8,840 bases of DNA from an uncultured Clostridia bacterium (GTDB lineage: Bacteria > Bacillota > Clostridia > Christensenellales > UBA1242): the NCBI GenBank assembly GCA_946610655.1, contig CAMOCH010000034.1, positions 1 through 8,840 on the forward strand, in the 5' to 3' direction. The notes under the pieces are model-generated. The model was not told where the DNA came from, did not search any database, and saw nothing but the letters and a program-made list of their open reading frames with translations. Position 1 is the stretch's first letter. Each line of letters begins with the position of its first letter. Shown piece by piece: positions 6,304 to 8,840 of the stretch. A program made the position numbers and the translations under genes.

Positions 6304-6875
6304 TATATAATTCCTCCTAATATTAGAGCTAAAACTAAGGATAAAATCTGCCAAGCAAACCAAGGCCACATCATGTTTTTATAAAATAGTTGTCTAAATG
6401 TTATATCAATGTGCTTGCTTAAAAGCACATATGTTAAAGAAATTGCTGCAAAAGACACTATTGTTTGAAAAATTGCATAGTAGCCATTAACCACTGGAAA
6501 GTAGAACGAAAGCATAACAAAACCAAACAATGCAACATTTCTAATTAAATAGCTCAAATAAAATTTTTCTGTGAAAAGTGAATCTCCAACAAGAAAATAG
6601 AATGGTCTCATTGCCATTAATTTTTTATAAAACCATAGCATTAATTTTAAAATAAAAAATTGAATAATTGCAATAACAATAATTTCTATTATAAGCACTT
6701 TTGATGACATTTCGCCATATATATCAGCAAGCAGTGATGACGAAACAGAAAGCGCAGATTTGAGCGCTATTGGTAAAAAACTGATTATCAAAAGATAAGG
6801 CAATATTTTGCCAAAAAGTGTTTTGTTATCTTGCAAACTGCTTTTATTGAATGTTACTGTTTTTATATTGTCCAT
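6303..6875 (-). CDS. Five-helix integral membrane protein of unknown function
   Basis: I do not recognise this family. The 190-residue product is mostly hydrophobic, with likely membrane helices at about 22-42, 59-82, 112-130, 132-152 and 172-190, and the last helix runs to the C-terminus. Loops with basic residues (KK at 84-85, R90; RQLFYK at 161-166) lie between the helices. There is no signal peptide, Walker motif or recognisable catalytic motif. Five helices and this size resemble Yip1-type domains in broad shape only; that is a guess. It is tightly packed: its ATG overlaps the holA stop (TAATG), with AAGGAA (6882-6887) six bases before the start, and its own stop overlaps the start of the M28-like gene (TAATG). 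Such double coupling suggests co-expression with the pseudo-peptidase, possibly as a complex partner. Confidence 0.8.
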   Translation of the reverse strand: MDNIKTVTFNKSSLQDNKTLFGKILPYLLIISFLPIALKSALSVSSSLLADIYGEMSSKVLIIEIIVIAIIQFFILKLMLWFYKKLMAMRPFYFLVGDSLFTEKFYLSYLIRNVALFGFVMLSFYFPVVNGYYAIFQTIVSFAAISLTYVLLSKHIDITFRQLFYKNMMWPWFAWQILSLVLALILGGII

Positions 6876-7843
6876 TACGCATTCCTTATTTCTAATAATT
6901 CTGTCACAGCAAGTTTTGCTGTGATTTCTTCTTTTATCTTACCTTTTTTTATGTTTGAATCTATATCCATCAAATAATCAACAATTTGTTTAAGTTTTTT
7001 TGGAGTGAAATTTTTGATTTGCATTTTCATCATTTTAACAGCAAACTCTTTAACTCCAAGTTCTTTAGCAAGCTCCATCTCTGATTTTGGGGTGACTGCC
7101 ACATAAAAAAGTCGTCTGAAACTGCTATATAGTGATGCCAAGATATTCATTGATCCTTTTCTGCCAAGAACGTCAACCAAATCTATTGCCCTTAGCGCAT
7201 CACCACGAGAGATATATTCTGTTAAAGAATAAATTTGATATTCTTTATCTTTAGTCACCAAATTATCAACAATTTCTTCGGTGAGTTCTCCACTTTCTCC
7301 AAAATATGAAACAATCTTTTCAATTTCTCCATGTATTCTTTGCATATCACTCAAGCAATACAAATCAATCATTGCGGCAAGTTTTTGCGTGCAAACAACA
7401 TTGTTTTTTTCAAAATATTTCAATATATAATTGCAAATTGAATTTGAATCTAGTTTTGAGCAATCAACATAAGTAAGTTTTGTCTTATAATTTTTAAAAA
7501 AAGAATCATCTTCTGTGTTAAAAAACACCAAAATTGTTGTTTGCATTGGACTAGACAAATATTTTTCAAACATTTCTTTTTGGGTTTTGCTGCTTGCATT
7601 TGGGCAAAAATTGGTTACAACAACCAAACGCTTTGCATCAATAAATGGAAAAATGTTGCACGCATTTGCAACTTCTTCAAAGTCGTTTGTTTCCAAATAT
7701 ACGCTGTTCATATCTGGCATAGATAAATTTATTGCATTTTTTATTTTTTCAAGAGCGTCATAACACAAATAGTGGTCTTCTCCACTAATTAAATATATGT
7801 TATCAAGTTTACTCAAAGATTTTGTAAGTTCAATATATTTCAT
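6875..7843 (-). CDS. holA: DNA polymerase III subunit delta
   Basis: Delta is the clamp-loader subunit that opens the sliding clamp during chromosome replication in the cytoplasm. The 322-residue product has the usual length and layout. It has an N-terminal AAA+-like domain starting with IYLISGEDHYL (17-26), the FPFIDAKRLVVV clamp-contact region at about 65-76, a middle domain with QRIHGEIEKIVSYF (168-181), and a C-terminal collar domain with SLYSSFRRLFYVA (237-249) and KIKEEITAKLAVTELL near the end. The functional P-loop is absent, as expected for delta. The start is the ATG at 7843; only a weak GAGAG (7850-7854) precedes it, six bases away. A promoter lies in the 71-base gap after comEC. 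Two membrane-protein genes follow with one-base overlaps. The comEC-holA adjacency supports the assignment. Confidence 0.93.
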   Translation of the reverse strand: MKYIELTKSLSKLDNIYLISGEDHYLCYDALEKIKNAINLSMPDMNSVYLETNDFEEVANACNIFPFIDAKRLVVVTNFCPNASSKTQKEMFEKYLSSPMQTTILVFFNTEDDSFFKNYKTKLTYVDCSKLDSNSICNYILKYFEKNNVVCTQKLAAMIDLYCLSDMQRIHGEIEKIVSYFGESGELTEEIVDNLVTKDKEYQIYSLTEYISRGDALRAIDLVDVLGRKGSMNILASLYSSFRRLFYVAVTPKSEMELAKELGVKEFAVKMMKMQIKNFTPKKLKQIVDYLMDIDSNIKKGKIKEEITAKLAVTELLEIRNA

Positions 7844-7870
7844 TATGTTCTCTCTTTATATTATGTGCCT

Positions 7871-7899
7871 ATTTTAACAAAATACGACAAAAAAGTCTA
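7871..7899 (-). promoter_or_regulatory. Probable promoter of the holA/membrane-protein/M28-like operon
   Basis: On the - strand, TAGACT (7899-7894, four of six -35 bases) is followed after 17 bp by TAAAAT (7876-7871, five of six -10 bases), with a TG one base upstream of the -10 (7879-7878), an extended -10. The start would fall near 7864, about 20 bases before the holA ATG. It lies wholly within the comEC-holA gap. Confidence 0.55.
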
Positions 7900-7905
7900 T
7901 TATTT

Positions 7906-7927
7906 GCACAAAAGTTAGCACAAAAGT
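7906..7927 (-). repeat. Short tandem repeat across the comEC stop codon
   Basis: The 10-mer ACTTTTGTGC occurs twice on the - strand (7927-7918 and 7915-7906), with TA between, a 12-base period. The first copy encodes the last residues of ComEC and the stop codon lies at the junction. It looks like a small local duplication. No terminator hairpin follows comEC. Confidence 0.6.
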
Positions 7928-8840
7928 ATCACAATAAATGCTAGCCACATAAATATGCTTAATGAGATTTTAACTTTTTTGGGAGCAAAAACAAAATAAC
8001 TTGTTTCAAACATTGCAGGAACACTCACTGCTGTCATGGCATTTCCTTTCCACGCAGCAATTTCCATAAGTCCGTATGGAGCAATAAGGTGATTAAATTT
8101 AACAACAGCCTGCATAACAAACTGAAACAAATAAACATTTATTGCAATTGGTGGACAAATAAGCGCAATAATAATTGAAACAACCAAAATCATATATGCA
8201 AGGCTGGCTATTGGAATAGAGATAAAGTTGGCAACAACTGCTGTTAATGTTATGTGAGAAAAGTTTGTTATAATAACGCTGGTTATTCCAATTTGAACAG
8301 CCAGCATTGTTCCAATGGTATTTGCCATTTTTCTAAACAAAAACTTAGAAAATAAATCTGAAATTGGCCTTGCCAAAAGAATTATTGCAAGCACTGCAGC
8401 AAAACTGAGCTTAAACCCAAGCGTTGTGATAGAAAATGGCCTTGCAACAACTAATAATATAAATGCAATAGATAATGAATTGAGTGAATCGTATTTTTCT
8501 TTAAAGCATAAAGATAGCAGCAAACATATTGCCATAATGCTTGCTCTAACAACACTAACTGTAAATCCACACAAATATGCATAGAAACACAAAATTGCTG
8601 AAATTATTATAAATTTTATCCAATTTTTTGTTTTAAAAATTTTAAGCAAAAGCATTAAAAGCGTTACCAAAAATCCAACGTGCAATCCACTCACTGCAAG
8701 AATATGTGCAATACCCGTGCTGTTAAAATCTTTGTAAATATCTTCATCAATATTGCTTCTGTCGCCAAAAAGCATGCCGGTGGCTAGCCCAGCATATTCA
8801 CTATCTAGGTTGTCATTAACAATTTGCTCAATTTTATTTT
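7915..8840 (-). CDS. comEC: ComEC-type DNA uptake channel, N-terminus beyond the window, no C-terminal MBL domain
   Basis: ComEC forms the inner-membrane channel that brings single-stranded DNA into the cell in natural transformation. The visible 307 residues start in open frame at the window edge. The ATG at 8775 is internal, since the codons before it read DSEYAGLATG and continue into MLFGDRS, the conserved start of the competence domain. The hallmark AHILAVSGLHVG follows (8677-8709), then several hydrophobic helices. The protein stops soon after APKKVKISLSIFMWLAFIVILLC, inside or just after a membrane helix. Many ComEC proteins continue for over 200 residues with a metallo-beta-lactamase-like domain. 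Here none exists, because holA starts 71 bases on. ComEC variants without that domain are known, so the gene need not be broken. The N-terminal OB-type domain, if present, is outside the window. Readthrough into holA is possible, as no terminator separates them. Confidence 0.92.
   Translation of the reverse strand, partial: NKIEQIVNDNLDSEYAGLATGMLFGDRSNIDEDIYKDFNSTGIAHILAVSGLHVGFLVTLLMLLLKIFKTKNWIKFIIISAILCFYAYLCGFTVSVVRASIMAICLLLSLCFKEKYDSLNSLSIAFILLVVARPFSITTLGFKLSFAAVLAIILLARPISDLFSKFLFRKMANTIGTMLAVQIGITSVIITNFSHITLTAVVANFISIPIASLAYMILVVSIIIALICPPIAINVYLFQFVMQAVVKFNHLIAPYGLMEIAAWKGNAMTAVSVPAMFETSYFVFAPKKVKISLSIFMWLAFIVILLC

Noticed and set aside
6304..6369. Longer N-terminus for the M28-like protein
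   Set aside because: It would read 66 bases into the upstream gene. The ATG at 6303 has AGGAGG, begins a standard signal peptide and forms a TAATG overlap.
7915..8775. Treating the ATG at 8775 as the comEC start
   Set aside because: The frame stays open to the window edge and the codons just before it encode expected competence-domain sequence (AGLATG before MLFGDRS).
1..8840. A complete defence or secretion system in the window
   Set aside because: Only a coupling ATPase is present, with no relaxase, VirB-type channel, nuclease effector, reverse transcriptase or CRISPR repeat in view.

Overview
The window is strongly AT-rich and uses bacterial signals: Shine-Dalgarno sites, hairpin-plus-T-tract terminators and short Sec signal peptides. 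The comEC, holA and rpsT genes lie near one another, an arrangement familiar from Firmicutes. Together these suggest a low-GC Gram-positive bacterium, probably from or near the Clostridia. The exact lineage is inference; no rRNA or other firm marker is present.

Left half (+ strand). The window opens inside a VirD4/TraG-type type IV coupling protein gene, the ATPase that feeds DNA to conjugative secretion systems. It ends at a strong terminator. Next comes a stand-alone gene with its own promoter and terminator. It encodes a 597-residue secreted protein held by a C-terminal membrane helix, with three Ig-like strand signatures. Glutamate racemase (murI) follows. Its start codon lies inside a perfect 20-bp palindrome and has no visible Shine-Dalgarno. 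Ribosomal protein S20 (rpsT) is read from a promoter in the 3' end of murI and ends at a terminator.

Right half (- strand). It begins with a partial comEC, the DNA-uptake channel, which ends without the usual C-terminal metallo-beta-lactamase domain. A promoter after comEC starts a three-gene unit: holA (DNA polymerase III delta), an unrecognised five-helix membrane protein, and a membrane-anchored extracellular M28-peptidase-like protein. Both junctions in this unit are TAATG stop/start overlaps, so translation is probably coupled. The M28-like protein keeps the fold signatures but has lost nearly all metal-binding and catalytic residues, so it looks like a maintained pseudo-enzyme. Its last codons form part of a bidirectional terminator shared with the convergent rpsT unit.

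How it fits together: murI (cell wall), rpsT (ribosome), holA (replication) and comEC (DNA uptake) are core genes. The accessory content is the coupling protein, the Ig-like surface protein and the five-helix/pseudo-M28 pair set between holA and rpsT. That pair is the best candidate here for an undescribed system. No gene-free stretch exceeds 300 bases; the longest gap, 1894-2056, holds a terminator and a promoter. I saw no tRNA, rRNA, CRISPR array, integrase or insertion sequence.
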